Shown: piece by piece, positions 33,801 to 44,815 of the stretch
Layout of the letters: every line of letters begins with the position of its first letter
Position numbering within the stretch: the stretch's first letter is position 1
The notes under the pieces: model-generated
The model's database searches: none
What the model saw: only the letters and a program-made list of their open reading frames with translations
Told to the model about the DNA's origin: nothing
Translations under genes and position numbers: made by a program
Origin: Ancistrus triradiatus
Taxonomy: Eukaryota > Chordata > Actinopteri > Siluriformes > Loricariidae
Direction of reading: 5' to 3'
Assembly (NCBI GenBank): GCA_025084515.1
Contig: JAJAGP010000204.1
Coordinates: 310,001 to 374,000 of the forward strand
DNA: 64,000 nucleotides

Positions 33801-36800
33801 CTTATCATGTATCGGTTGTCACGCACCCTAAATTATTCAGCAGGTCTGCTTATGTATTTTGATGAACTCTCAGTTCGCTGGTATGCAGACAAGGATGCAC
33901 TGGAAATATTTCCCCGTTTTTATGATACCAGTGCCAAAGTTTGTGCACCAGGCAAGGCAGCAGATGCCGATGTGATATTGCAAGCTGAATCTTTTAATTT
34001 TGCAAGCTTCTGTTGTAGATTATGGTAATAAAACAGTTGCAATCAGTGGGTTTTGAGACAAGTTTTTGCCCTTTGTTTAGATGTACCTGTGTTGTCTGAG
34101 TTACAATGGCCTTAGACATGTCAATGTTTGAGTTTGAAAATACTACCGAGCCAGGATGCTGGATAAATATTGGCTGTCTGTACCTATACTGAGTTCTTAT
34201 TCAATGCCGTTATCACTTTAGTAGCTGTGGTCTATGTGGGGAATGACTGTTTATTTAGATGTATAGATTAATTAAATGATTTATTCACAGCAGAATGGAA
34301 CCAGTGTAGACATGGTGCCTAGCTGGATGTGTTACATTTCCAGTTAAATCTGAGCTTTATAGCTGCCACCTTTGAAAACAGATTAAACCAAATGAACCCA
34401 GTGAAGCTTCTGGGCACTGCCATTTACATCCCTCACTTAGAAAACAGTAGCTGCAGATTCCTAGAGGGTCAGATTTGTAGTGAGCAATGGCCTATACAAG
34501 TGTTTAAGGTACAGTTCCTGTACTCTCTGCTGCAACGACAACATTAACATCATATTTTTATTTGGGACTGCTAAAGAGCATCTGCTAAATGCTGTAAATG
34601 TACATGTATTTAACGTCACATCAGAATCAATGTCTGTTCATGACAGGAGCAAGGTCATAATGGTACTAGTCAAATTCATATTGGGACAACCTAACCTAAA
34701 GTATGTCTTTGGAATGTGGATAGAAAATGGAGTACCTGAATAAAACCCACTCAGACACAGGGAGGACATGCACACTCACAGGTGGGGTGAGAGGTCAGGA
34801 TCAAACTGGGGATCTCTGGAGCTGCGTGGCAACCATACCAACCGCTTGAACCACCACGCCGACCCAAAACATATCAAAATTATCAAGAGAAAGAAAGAGA
34901 GGGGTTAGAGATTGTTCAGGGCATTTTGCATGCATAGCTTAGCTCTTTATCTATTTGCATTCATGCACTCATTTGCATGATTGACTCCATGTGTATTTGA
35001 GTATTCTCGTATATTCTGTCTAAATGAATGCATCTGTTAGTAAATGCTGTTTGGATTTACTAGTTTATAATATGTGTTCAACAGAAGAGGTGAGTAAAGT
35101 AGCTAAATATTTTGCAAAAGTAAATGTACTACTGATTTACAAATATTTGACTTAAGTAAACTTTCTAATTCACATATTTTGAAAAATGTACTTTTGTACT
35201 TTGGTAGTGTTTCACTCACTGCATAGGGTTCGATGAGGTAAAGGAAAAAAGTCCTATAAATAAATACAGACAGCATTTATTTAAATATATTATTAAAATA
35301 TAGATTACATTCTAAAGAAGCAAATCCTGCCAAAAAGTAAATCCTGATTATTTGATGACCAGCTGTGATATTGTACAAAACATACGGTAGCAGGACGTCA
35401 GACCCTAAAGCATAATTCCACAACACAACAACAAACTGTAAAGCCAAGCACCACTACATAACTGAATTACACAAACAGGTGTCTAAACAAACACAGACAC
35501 ACTGTGTAAATACGTCGAAGAACAGTGCCACGTTCCCATCAGTGATTCTCTCATTCTTTGTAAATGTCTGAAATTAAATCTTGTAATACTATCTTTCAGA
35601 GTGAAGTTAATTTCTCTTGTGTTACCAGATATTAAAATTATTCCAAATTCCGTCTATAACATTCCCAGAGAATGCATATTTTATGGTACTGATTCAATTC
35701 CAATAGTTTGGAGGTTCATAGGAGCAACAAACAATAAACCAGTTATTACACATTATGCCCAGCATTTTGATATTTTCACTAGTGAAACAAATCATGAGGC
35801 ATCTAATGTAATAATATTTGTGTATACCCAACTTTAAGTAATTTGTAATGCTAATACTTTTGACACCTTTAGAAAGGTAGCCATAGTAAATAATGGTGGC
35901 ATTCATGTTGTATTCATTTAAATTTTTAAACAGGCTTTAAGCTCCACATACTTGTAAACAAGATCTTCAGTACCTAAATGTCAGCTAGTTATCTGGCAAG
36001 TGATCTATTGAAAGAAGCAGATGTGGTCACTGATAGTAATGGAGGACAGAGTCAATAAAAGATCTGTATTATTACTCAGAACAATAGAGCAATCACTGCT
36101 TTGATTGGTATTGATCTTGGAGCAGAAGGGCGAGCTGAAATTGAAAATGACCGGCATGACCTGAAGCATAATCAAAAAAGGGCTAAAACAGCATTTGTAA
36201 TGATGTCATGATTCTGCCAGTAGGACTTTAGTTAACTCAAAATGAGCTGTGTGTATGAAGTTAAGCCGACAGCGTATTTTTTAATGACGTGGATTATTGG
36301 TCGACTACTACACTACCTTGAAGCCTAGCCAAGCCTGCTTCGTCCTGGTAACTGTTTTCACATGTTCAAGTCATCCATTTTCTGGTCTTTCATAAAGCTG
36401 CCAAGAATTTCCTTAAAACGCAAACTATAGCAAGACATGACAAATCTATAAAAAAAGAAAAGCTTTCCATCACAAAGGGGGATGGATACTATTGATTAGA
36501 GATCAGCTTCTGTCAGCCCTCTTTATCCCTCTCTAAAACAAGCTTTGTTCAGCTCTCACCAGTGATGCCTGCTCAGGCTGATATGAAAGATATAGTAAAA
36601 CTGCAGCATACCGCCAGACCTTTAAACACTGACCAGTAAACCCCAGATTAGCACCCAGATCCAGATTTCTTCCACCGTCATGGTCCTGATGGCTGTTCTT
36701 GCTGACTTTTTCCTACATACAGAGGGGAATCAAAGATTGCCTTGAATCCTCAGAAGACTCCCAGAAGACCCTTAGTCCATTTGTAGCCATGAATTCTGTC

Positions 36801-39800
36801 TGAAATGCATGACCTTGAAGAAACCAAGTACTACATCAACTTGAGTGACATTATCTAACCCCCTGAGCTATTTTCTAATTTAATAAACATTTTATCCTTT
36901 GAAAAATATATAAATAAGTAAATAAATAGTGCCATGTTTGCAGTTGATAATATAAAGGACTTCCATTCAAAGGGGATGAGGATCCATGAATCAGGCTTCT
37001 AACTTGCTCTTGGGTCAAGCCAAATTATGCTAATACGCTCAACCAAAGTCTTGTGCTCTGGTAGATGTGCAAATTATCAGTAGCAGCAGCTAGCAATTGA
37101 CAGGATTTTTACCCAGAATGAAACACTGTTCCACTATATAGTTTTTGAAGTCACTGATTAGTGATAATACCGTATTTTTTGGGCTATAAGGCGCGATATC
37201 AGTGATCAGCTGCTAACAGGTTTATTTTCATACATAAAGCGCACCGGGTTATAAGGCGCATGAAATGAAACAAAACTCTTAAGTTCCGTCGGAAGCTCAG
37301 TTTGGTCTTTACCTGGCGCAGGGCGTCTTCTTGCTTCCTCCACTTCCGTACCATTGATTCGTTAATGCTGAATTCTCTCGCAGCTGCTCTATGTCCATGT
37401 TGTACTGCGTGACTGATAGCGCTGAGTTTGAAATCCGCTTCGCAAATGAATGAATGAATGCACGTACCCTAATGCTGAAGCACATACGTATTACCCCGTG
37501 ATGTTGCGCACTACGGTGGCCGTAAGCTTCGTAACTTACCAAGACCGTGCTAAAACATTTTGACAGATTTATGAGCGCCGTGTACCAGCTACAATCGGTT
37601 CTAGGTCAGAAAGCACAACCAGAATTAATTCATACATTAGGCGCACCGCATTTTTAAGTGCACTGTCGATTATTGACAAAGTTAAAGGATTTTAAGTGCG
37701 CCTTATGGTCCGAAAAATACGGTAATCTATACAAAGCATCATGTGTGTCTGTGTGCTTTTGTGGATATTCCCAATATTATCAGTGTTTATGGCCATTAGA
37801 TAACATGCTGTGGGTGTGACCGGTGTCTGGATATTCACATTTGTATTGGTTGTTTTTGTAGTATTGTTTCTTTGGAAATAAAGCTAAAATCAAAGCCTTA
37901 TCCACTTAAACTGCGATTTAAAAGAAAACAAAGTCCTTGCTTTGCACTTGCCACTTTAATGACGTGACTAATTTTGACCAAGGTAAGATTGCTTGAAGTT
38001 TATCAGCACTATTGTGAATTAACATTCAGGCCCATCCTTTCCCCTGGCTGTCTGGAATCGCTGCGCAATGAGCCTTTATTTCTGTCACATTAATTTTGTT
38101 TGAAAAAATGGAGGAAAAATTCTAAATTTCCCCAGACAGCCCTTAATATCTGTACAGGGAGAATTAAGTGCTGCTTGCCCCAGCATTTTCTTGCTGTTTT
38201 TATTGTAGAAAGTTTTCTAATTAACTGACAGCTATCTCACTCAGTGGTTTTACTCCTCATTTTTTAATGCGAGTAAAGTTTTAAAGACATATTACAGAGA
38301 TGCTGTAATCTATCGGCTCTCTATTGCATGTTTACTTTATGCGGTGCTGATGCAAGAGTTTTAGAGCAAGATATCTGAGATTAATACTGGACTAAAGTCT
38401 CCTGGTGACATATTTTGAATGTACCAGTATATCTGAAGGACTGTAACTGCTTTAGGGCTAGGCTGTATTTTTGTACCAGTTGGTGCATTAGCTAATGCAG
38501 CTTAAAGCTATGATATATTTATGATATAATAATGCGTTTCGTATTGTTGTAGGAAAACAGTATTTTTTTTAACACTGAGGCTTTGACCTGCAAAACTTCA
38601 CTATATTCTACCAAACCTGTACAAACAATACAAAATATCATTAAGCCAGAATATTATGTTAAGTTGGTAAAGGATACTTTTATTTAACGTGTGAGCATAC
38701 ATTAGATTTTTGTGACAACTTGAAGAAAGCCAGACTAGTTAGAGAAATATCCATGATGTGACAGATGGGAAACAATTGTTTGCTGTGACTTCTTTTCTTG
38801 AAATGTGGTCTGTGGAACGACATTCAAGCTGTCCTTAGCAAGGAACTACCTTGTTCTTATCTGACACATGGTCTTAATATAGTTGACCTCTATTTAGGCG
38901 GTCAGAAGAAAAGAACATTGAGGCTTTATTTCTAAGGCTGAATTATTGGGACTGTTAGATACATTTCTTCAAAAACTAAAAAACAGACCAAAAGGTTCTG
39001 CAGTTACACTGCGTTGACTGGAGCCTGACAAAAAAAATCCAATCTTTATTTTTATTCTTTCAGCCTTTCTTCTCCAAGTTTGCCTTTGAACCATTTTCTT
39101 GGATGAGGGCTTTGTACTGGAAGTCAGCAGAGAACAAAACATACCCTGACAAAGACTGATGCACAGTGCTTGTAACAGGTGAAGCACTGCAACAGGAATC
39201 CACATTAGCAAATAACCATGCAAACAACAAATGTCCATCAGCACTGACAGCTTATTAAAAAAATAGCAGCCTTTACTCAGAGGTGAAAGCATTAATGACA
39301 TTTTGTGTCTGTTCTTTTGCATCTTAATAGCACACAGCTGGTTTCAGGATAACTCTGCGCATACAAACAGTGCACGGACACAAAGTCATTATGGACAGCG
39401 GATTTTGCAGTAATCCTCAGAGGGGACACAGAGGAGGACAGAGCTCTGTTGTGTTTGCCCAGAACAGACAGACACTTTGCTTAGCAGATTGGATATACAA
39501 GATCACAATTTTTAGCCTGTCATAGTATGTCTTGGCATTTAGATATCGATCGAGTTACACAATGCATTAATCGTTTAAAAAACACAGTATAATTCAGAAA
39601 AGTCCTTAGTGAATGCTTTTGGATGGTAGATAGTAGCTTTCAGTTTGTCTTTTTTAATTCACCTTCTACTTGATTGTGCTAATCAGACTTTTGTCCATCT
39701 GTGTCACAGAAAAGTGTGAGAGATATCTCTGACATAGATTCCTATAGCAGCTTAATCACAAAGAACGCTCGCTTTTATATGTCTAAGTGTCATTTTGGGA

Positions 39801-42800
39801 CATGCCTGTAGGATCTGTTCCTTAACCATTTGTGGAATCAGATTTTTTACTTGCCATAAGCTCCGTTTTGTACCTCTGTCTCATTTTGTCTGTGATTTCA
39901 TCAGTCTGTTCAGCCGCCCATCACTTTTTCTTATACTATGCCATAGTTGAGTTTCAAATACTAAATATAGGACAATATTTCCAAAAGTAGGAACCAGCAG
40001 CAAACATGGTGAGCGCTCGTGTATTAGCGCTCTGTTTACCTGAAACGAAGTCAAAACTGCATTGGATCTGATCTATGAATTTGAAGGGTATGTTTGATGA
40101 TTAGTAATTTCCTTTCTGTTTTTCAAAAGCAAGAAAGTAATGCAAATGCTCTTTAATCAAGTGTCAGACATCAGTTAGATGGTTTGGATGCAGACCCTGC
40201 ACCATCAATTGTACTGAATGTATATTGATATTCATGTGAAGTCCACAGGTCCTTGCATCCATAACCCTTACTAAATAAGGTATTTGTTTTTCATCTTCAG
40301 CCTGCAACTATGGGGCATTTGATATTTTATGTTTGCAGAATTTTTTGGCTAATAAATAATAATGCATAATAGTCTATAGTGCTTTATAGGCATATGACCT
40401 AAAACATCATCAGATTTTCACACAAGTCCTAAAAGTAGATAAAGAGAACCCAGTTAAACAAATGAGACAAAAATATTATACTTGGTCATTTATTTATTGA
40501 GGAGAACGTTCCAATATTACATATTAGTGAGTGGCAAAAGTATGTGAACCTCTAGGATTAGTAGTTATGTTGAAGGTGAAATTAGAGTCAGGGTGTTTCA
40601 ATCAATGGGGATTTGACACATCAGGTGGTAGTGGGCAACCCTGTTTTATTTAAAGAAACAGGTGATCTATCAATGTTCTGCTCTTCACAAAACATGTTTG
40701 TGGAAGTTATCCATGGCACGGGAACCAACAAAAAAAGGGGTGGGTGGGGAAGAATTTCTGAGGACCTCAGGAGAAAAGAGTTGTTGTGCTCATGCAGGCT
40801 GTGGAAAAAAAAAAAGGTTAACCAAAACATCTCTAAAGAGTTTGGACTCACCAATCCACAGTCAGACCAGGAATTGTGTACAAATGGAGGAAATTCGGGA
40901 AATTCAAGACCATTGTTACCCTCCCGGAAGGGTGGTCGGACCAACAAAAGATCACTCCCAAGGAGCCCAAAGGGGGGGGGGCGTTGTATTTTAGAGCAAG
41001 GCGTGTAATAGATGGAAAGGTCAATATTAATGGCTAATGTTAATGTCCATGAGTCCACCATCAGAAGAACACTGAACAACAATGGTGTGCATGGCAGGCT
41101 TGCAAGGAGAAAGCCACTGCTCTCCAAAAAGAACATTGCTGCTCATTTGCAGTTTGGTAAAGATCACGTGGAAAAGCCAGAAGGCTATTGGAAGAACGTT
41201 TTGTGGAAGGAAGAGACCAAAATAGAACCTTTGGTTTAAAAGAAAAGCGTTTTGTTTGGAGAAATGTAAACACTGCATTCCAGTATAAAAACCTTCTCCC
41301 ATGTGTGAAACATGGTGGTGGTAGTATCATGGTTTGGGCCTGTTTTGCTGCATCTGTGCCAGGACGGCTTACCATCATTGATGGAACAATGAACTCTGAA
41401 TTATATCAGAGAATTCTAAAGGGAAATGTCAGGACATCTGTCCATGAACTGAAACTCAAGAGAAGGTGGGTCATGCAGCAAGACAACGACCCTAAGCACA
41501 CAAGTCGTTCTACCAAAGAATGGTTACAGAAGAATAAAGTTCATGTTTTGGAATGGCCAAGTCAAAGTCCTGACCTTAATCCAATCAAAATGTTGTGGAA
41601 GGACCTGAAGTGAGCAGTTAATGTGAGGAAAGTCACCAACATCCCAGAGCTGAAGCTGTTCTGTATGGAGGAATGGGCTAAAAAATCAGCAGGACTGATC
41701 AACAGTTACAGGAAACGTTTAGTTGCAGTTATTGCTGCACAGGGGGGTCAAACTAGACACCGAAAGCAAAGGTTCACATACTTTTGAGACTGACTAATAT
41801 GTAATATTGGATCATTTTCCTCAGTAAATAAATGACCAAGTATAATATTTTTGTCTCTTTTGTTTAACTGGGTTCTCTTTATCTAATTTTAGGACTTGTG
41901 TGGAAATCTGATGAAGGTTTAGGTCATATTTATGCATATTTATGGTTTCACAAACTTTCAAGCACCACTGTATTCATAAAGGTAACAAGGGCAGATTTAG
42001 TGATGTAGTTTGCTTTCACACAGTCTCTTTGACTAGGCACTTTCAAGGCTGATTTTAAAGTTTCCCTTTTTTTCCTTCTGCAAAATCAGTTCTGTTTTTT
42101 CCACGTTAGAAATATGCTTGAGAGTGTACACATGCAGATGGGCGCTGCCTGATTCTCTGTGTTTCGCTGGCCTCTATGTGGAGTGCAGCCAGTGAGAGAG
42201 ACACGATGGCCAGTACGTGGCAGACGGCGGTGACACTGTGATTAAAATTCGTCCCTAAGGCCACAGACTTGAACGTCAGCATAATTTAAAAGCTTCTAGC
42301 TTTCAATCAGAACAATAAGAGTAAATGACAGCCCTTGGAACGAGTCTATCACTCTGCCAAACCTGCTGAGGGGGTGGGTTGTTTGGGGGAAGGGGTGTGT
42401 TAGAGGAGCTGCAAAGGAAATACAATGAAAGTTGCCAGATATGTAGCCTTACTCATCCTGTAAATATGTTGCTTTCTGTCTTTATAATTCTTTTTATTAA
42501 ACAAAGATTTTGCACTAATGAACCATTAATGTGGTGGATTATGTCAGCTAAAATCTGTATCGTTATATATACCATTCATTTCTTCATTTTAATATCCATT
42601 TAATCCAGCTAAGAGTCACTTGGAGCTGAGGCCTCACCATTAGGACACAAGGCACACTGACACACATAAACACTCACTCACTCATAATGGGACGATTTAG
42701 AGAGACTGTTGACTTAACACCTGCACCACTGCGCCACCAAAAACATCTTGATTAACCCCAACTTATTTTGGTCAGGGTTGTAGATTAGGGAGGGGCTGGA

Positions 42801-43131
42801 GCCTGACTAGGAATTCCATTTGCTCAGGCAGAGGATCATCAGTCTATTGTAAGATTTTTGTAAACACACCACCCAACCTTCATGTTGCATGTTCCAGCAG
42901 ATTGCTCTTCTGCTTTAAAAAATACAGACGGTATAAGGTACTAATAAAACTGTGAGTCACAGTTTGTACCTGTAAAGCTATGGGGGGTGGGGTGTAAATT
43001 CATATGTGTTTTGCATAATTTGTATGCACACTTTGTGTTGTTTATAAACCAGAAAGATGCGCGAGACACCTGCATAAAACTGCATAGCTCATAGTAACAC
43101 TTGTTATGCCTCGCAATCTGTTAGTGGCTGT

Positions 43132-43181
<50 letters not shown>

Positions 43182-43476
43182 CAGACACACAAAAAACACA
43201 TGTTTGTCTTGGTATCCCAGTGAGAACTTTCCATTGACATCAATGACAATGAAGCATTACTGCAGCTAATTAATGCTACACCCACACCTTCCCCAAACCC
43301 TACCCTTAACCTCAGTAACCTAAACATAAACCTCTTTTGGTTTTTCAAATAAAAGTTGCAAAAAAAAGAGAAGTTAATGTGAGGAATGGAAAAAACGGTT
43401 CTCACTAGCCCATATTCTAGGCTTTTTCCTATCATTTTAGGGACATTTGGTCTTCACAAGTATAGCAAGACAAGGT

Positions 43477-43513
<37 letters not shown>

Positions 43514-44815
43514 GTTGGTAAACACATGGATTGGGGACTTTCCACTGACATAATGATTACTGTAGCTTATTAATGCGATACCTAACCTTACCATATATCC
43601 ATATCTTTATTTACAAAACGTTCGGGCTTTGAAAGGGTGATGATGATTTTTCTATAGGCACTATAAAGTTCCAAGGCTTACTTTAACTGTGGTATTGTGA
43701 TTTGTGGTACCTTCCCCATTAATTTTGTATCAAGTTGTAAGCTGTTCTGGGTAAGGTCACCTGCTGTAGCTCATGCAACTACTGAACACAAATACTGATT
43801 GAAAAAGTGGACCTTCATTTAGTACATTTGTATGCCATGTGTAAAACCTTCGCAAGTGGCCTTTATGCCAGCTCATCTTCTGCTGTTGCTCGATTCATAA
43901 TGATTGCCGTGTAGCTTTTTAATTATTTACATAGCCATCAGCTCAGAAACAGGTAAAGCACAGCCAGACGTCAGTCATCGCAAGTCTCCTAACCTTCACC
44001 ATGTGCATCTCTCCCCTGGCTATTTGTTCTTAAATCTGAGGTTTGAGTGCTTGCCAAGCTGAATCCCCAAGGACTCACTATCTTCATCTGTAGCTACACT
44101 TTCTCTTCATGACCAATGTCTTTTCCTTGAGGACACACTCCAGTCTCTTTCTGTCTCACACGCGCTCTCTCTCACACTCACTTTTTATTCATAAGAAGGC
44201 TCAGCACGCGATGTGGAACTACCTTCTCCCTGAAGGCTAAACATCAAGTTCCTTAAGAAGCTTGAATCCTTGATACAAACGGTTATCAATAACCTTGAAT
44301 TGCTTTTGGATTGTCATCCAATTTGCTGGTTATGTATTTGGGCATGCACTCTTGCATGATAAGAGAGTTGCAGAGAATATTATATTCATACAACCACAAC
44401 AAAATCACAGAAGTCCTGGTTGAAAGGTTGTACAACAACGGTGCCATGAATATGTTCCCTTACAATTTGCTGCAATAATTCTTATTTATTTTGTTTTATT
44501 CATTTGTTCCAGCTTTTGATAGCTTTTTGAGTCTTAACATGGGTACACATTTTCTCCCTAATGCGTTTTTTCCTTTGCAATTACCCAGTATTTTTCAACT
44601 GAATAAGCTAGCAAATGAGCTTCGATATGCAAGAGTGGTTACTTGTAGCGTTGTTTAGTGTTTTGTGTCTCTGCACGCAGCTTGAATGCACTGCTTTTCT
44701 TTTAACTCCAGATGAACATGGACATTTGAAAATCTACCTGCCCAAGAAGCTGCTCGAATGTCTGCCCAAGTGCTCCACCCTGCCCAAGGAAAGACATCGG
44801 TGGAACACCAATGAG
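27304..44815 (+). CDS. camta1: Calmodulin-binding transcription activator 1, 5' part (partial gene)
   Basis: CAMTA1 is a nuclear transcription activator with an N-terminal CG-1 DNA-binding domain, a TIG domain, ankyrin repeats and IQ motifs; it is strongly expressed in neurons. Two exons are visible: 27304-27348 (MWRADGKWLPKTSRK) and 44712-44815 (start of CG-1). The small exon between them that encodes the SVSQSVFCGTSTYC-type segment in other vertebrates was not found in the 17.4 kb interval, although phases demand one of length 3n+1. No exon for the rest of CG-1 was recognised up to 64000, so the next intron exceeds 19 kb, in keeping with the very large introns of this gene. Confidence 0.9.
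28137..28217 (+). promoter_or_regulatory. Candidate alternative camta1 promoter and first exon
   Basis: A TATA-like AAATATAAGG starts at about 28136. It is followed about 70 bases on by ATG at 28211 (context GCCAAAATGA) and a strong donor AAAG|GTAACG at 28217/28218. The resulting ATG AAA G ends in phase 1, exactly the phase required by the exon at 44712, giving M-K-D/E-H-G-H. This is inferred from sequence signals only. Confidence 0.35.
30081..30103. repeat. (CT)n microsatellite
   Basis: An uninterrupted CT run of about 23 bases. Confidence 0.9.
30548..30690 (+). mobile_element. V-SINE/DANA-like element
   Basis: Head GGCACGGTGGAGCCAGTGGC followed by CATGTGGGTTTACTCCGGGT and GCTCTGGTTTTCTCCCACCT, the order of a + oriented V-SINE. 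The tail is lost. Confidence 0.75.
31230..31420 (+). mobile_element. V-SINE/DANA-like element, degraded
   Basis: CCAATTCGATCCTGACCTCA, GTTTTCTCCAGGTACTCCAG and GGCTAACTGGTGTTTCTAAG occur in V-SINE order. Confidence 0.65.
32588..32706 (+). repeat. Dispersed repeat, copy 2 (related to 10505-10720)
   Basis: GGAGCATTGTCTCAAAGCAA, CGGCCAATCCCAAATTGAAC and GAGAAACTCCCTAAGCGTTA match the copy in the dnajc11 intron in order and spacing. Confidence 0.65.
34570..34865. mobile_element. SINE tail fragment and a minus-strand V-SINE
   Basis: GCATCTGCTAAATGCTGTAA at about 34578 is the isolated tail of the tRNA-derived SINE. From about 34690 a minus-oriented V-SINE follows, with TATGTCTTTGGAATGTGGAT, CACTCAGACACAGGGAGGAC and TTGAACCACCACGCC. 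Confidence 0.65.
35088..35220. mobile_element. hAT-like terminal repeat fragment
   Basis: GAGTAAAGTAGCTAAATATT, AAAAGTAAATGTACTACTG and GACTTAAGTAAACTTTC resemble the AAGTAAA-rich subterminal repeats of teleost hAT elements. No TSD or full terminus is established. Confidence 0.4.
37170..37722 (-). mobile_element. Pogo-like non-autonomous element, copy 1, with open HTH frame
   Basis: The ends are CCGTATTTTTTGGGCTATAA and the inverted TTATGGTCCGAAAAATACGG, flanked by TA on both sides (37168-37169 and 37723-37724). On the minus strand, from 37438 to about 37310, an uninterrupted frame reads DFKLSAISHAVQHGHRAAAR and then EFSINESMVRKWRKQ. This is a CENP-B/pogo type N-terminal helix-turn-helix of a transposase. 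No DDE domain is present. Confidence 0.8.
40378..41970 (+). mobile_element. Tc1-like transposon (family A), nearly full length, inactive
   Basis: Terminal inverted repeats of roughly 150-200 bp are present: CACAAGTCCTAAAAGTAGAT with GAGACAAAAATATTATACTT on the left, mirrored at 41800-41970. The extreme left 40 bases have diverged. The right end is AAGCACCACTG followed by TA. The transposase remains lie between about 40820 and 41613. Confidence 0.88.
40820..41613 (+). pseudogene. Tc1-like transposase pseudogene
   Basis: A paired HTH region (NISKEFGL) and the Tc1 linker (VHESTIRRTLNNNGVHGRLA) are in separate frames. The catalytic part from 41188 contains HGGGSIMVWACFAASVPGRL, QQDNDPKHTS and WPSQSPDLNPIKMLWKDLK. 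The first catalytic Asp of the usual W-S-D-E-T motif reads W-K-E-E-T, and the final Glu (NPIEMLW) is Lys here, so only the middle Asp of the DDE triad survives. Frameshifts at about 40980 and about 41230 and a TGA at 41611 add to the loss of function. Confidence 0.88.
42600..42740 (-). mobile_element. Degraded V-SINE fragment
   Basis: Minus orientation: AATCCAGCTAAGAGTCACTT, CACACATAAACACTCACTCA and a short head ACACCTGCACCACTGCGCCA. Confidence 0.45.
43133..43178. repeat. (CA)n microsatellite 1
   Basis: About 22 CA units, bordered on the right by ACAGACACACAAAAAACACA. Confidence 0.95.
43478..43511. repeat. (CA)n microsatellite 2
   Basis: About 16 CA units, 300 bp from the first. The unique sequence to the right of each CA array is related (see findings). 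Confidence 0.95.
44712..44815 (+). CDS. camta1: camta1 exon encoding start of the CG-1 domain
   Basis: Acceptor TTTTCTTTTAACTCCAG, entry in phase 1 (split codon completed by AT), then EHGHLKIYLPKKLLECLPKC and STLPKERHRWNTNE, donor GAG|GTAGGG. The LPKKLLECLPKC and RWNTNE blocks are hallmarks of the metazoan CG-1 domain. CAMTA2 shares these, but synteny and the MWRADGKW first exon point to CAMTA1. Confidence 0.95.

Larger units (their letters stand above)
28220..44711 (+). other. camta1: camta1 first large intron(s)
   Basis: No exon is recognised apart from those listed. Mobile elements found: V-SINEs at 30548, 31230, 34700 and 42600; a dispersed repeat at 32588; a hAT-like fragment at 35088; pogo-like at 37170; Tc1-like at 40378. 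Simple repeats lie at 30081 and 43133-43511. Stretches such as 37980-38340 and 42100-42330 look unique and may hold regulatory elements. Confidence 0.7.

Noticed and set aside
38760..38830. Possible missing camta1 exon (reads roughly C-G-T-T near GTCTGTGGAACGACATTC)
   Set aside because: Only four residues fit; the following residues and splice sites do not.
40621..41136. 171-codon minus-strand frame
   Set aside because: It is antisense to the Tc1 transposase remnant; no independent evidence.
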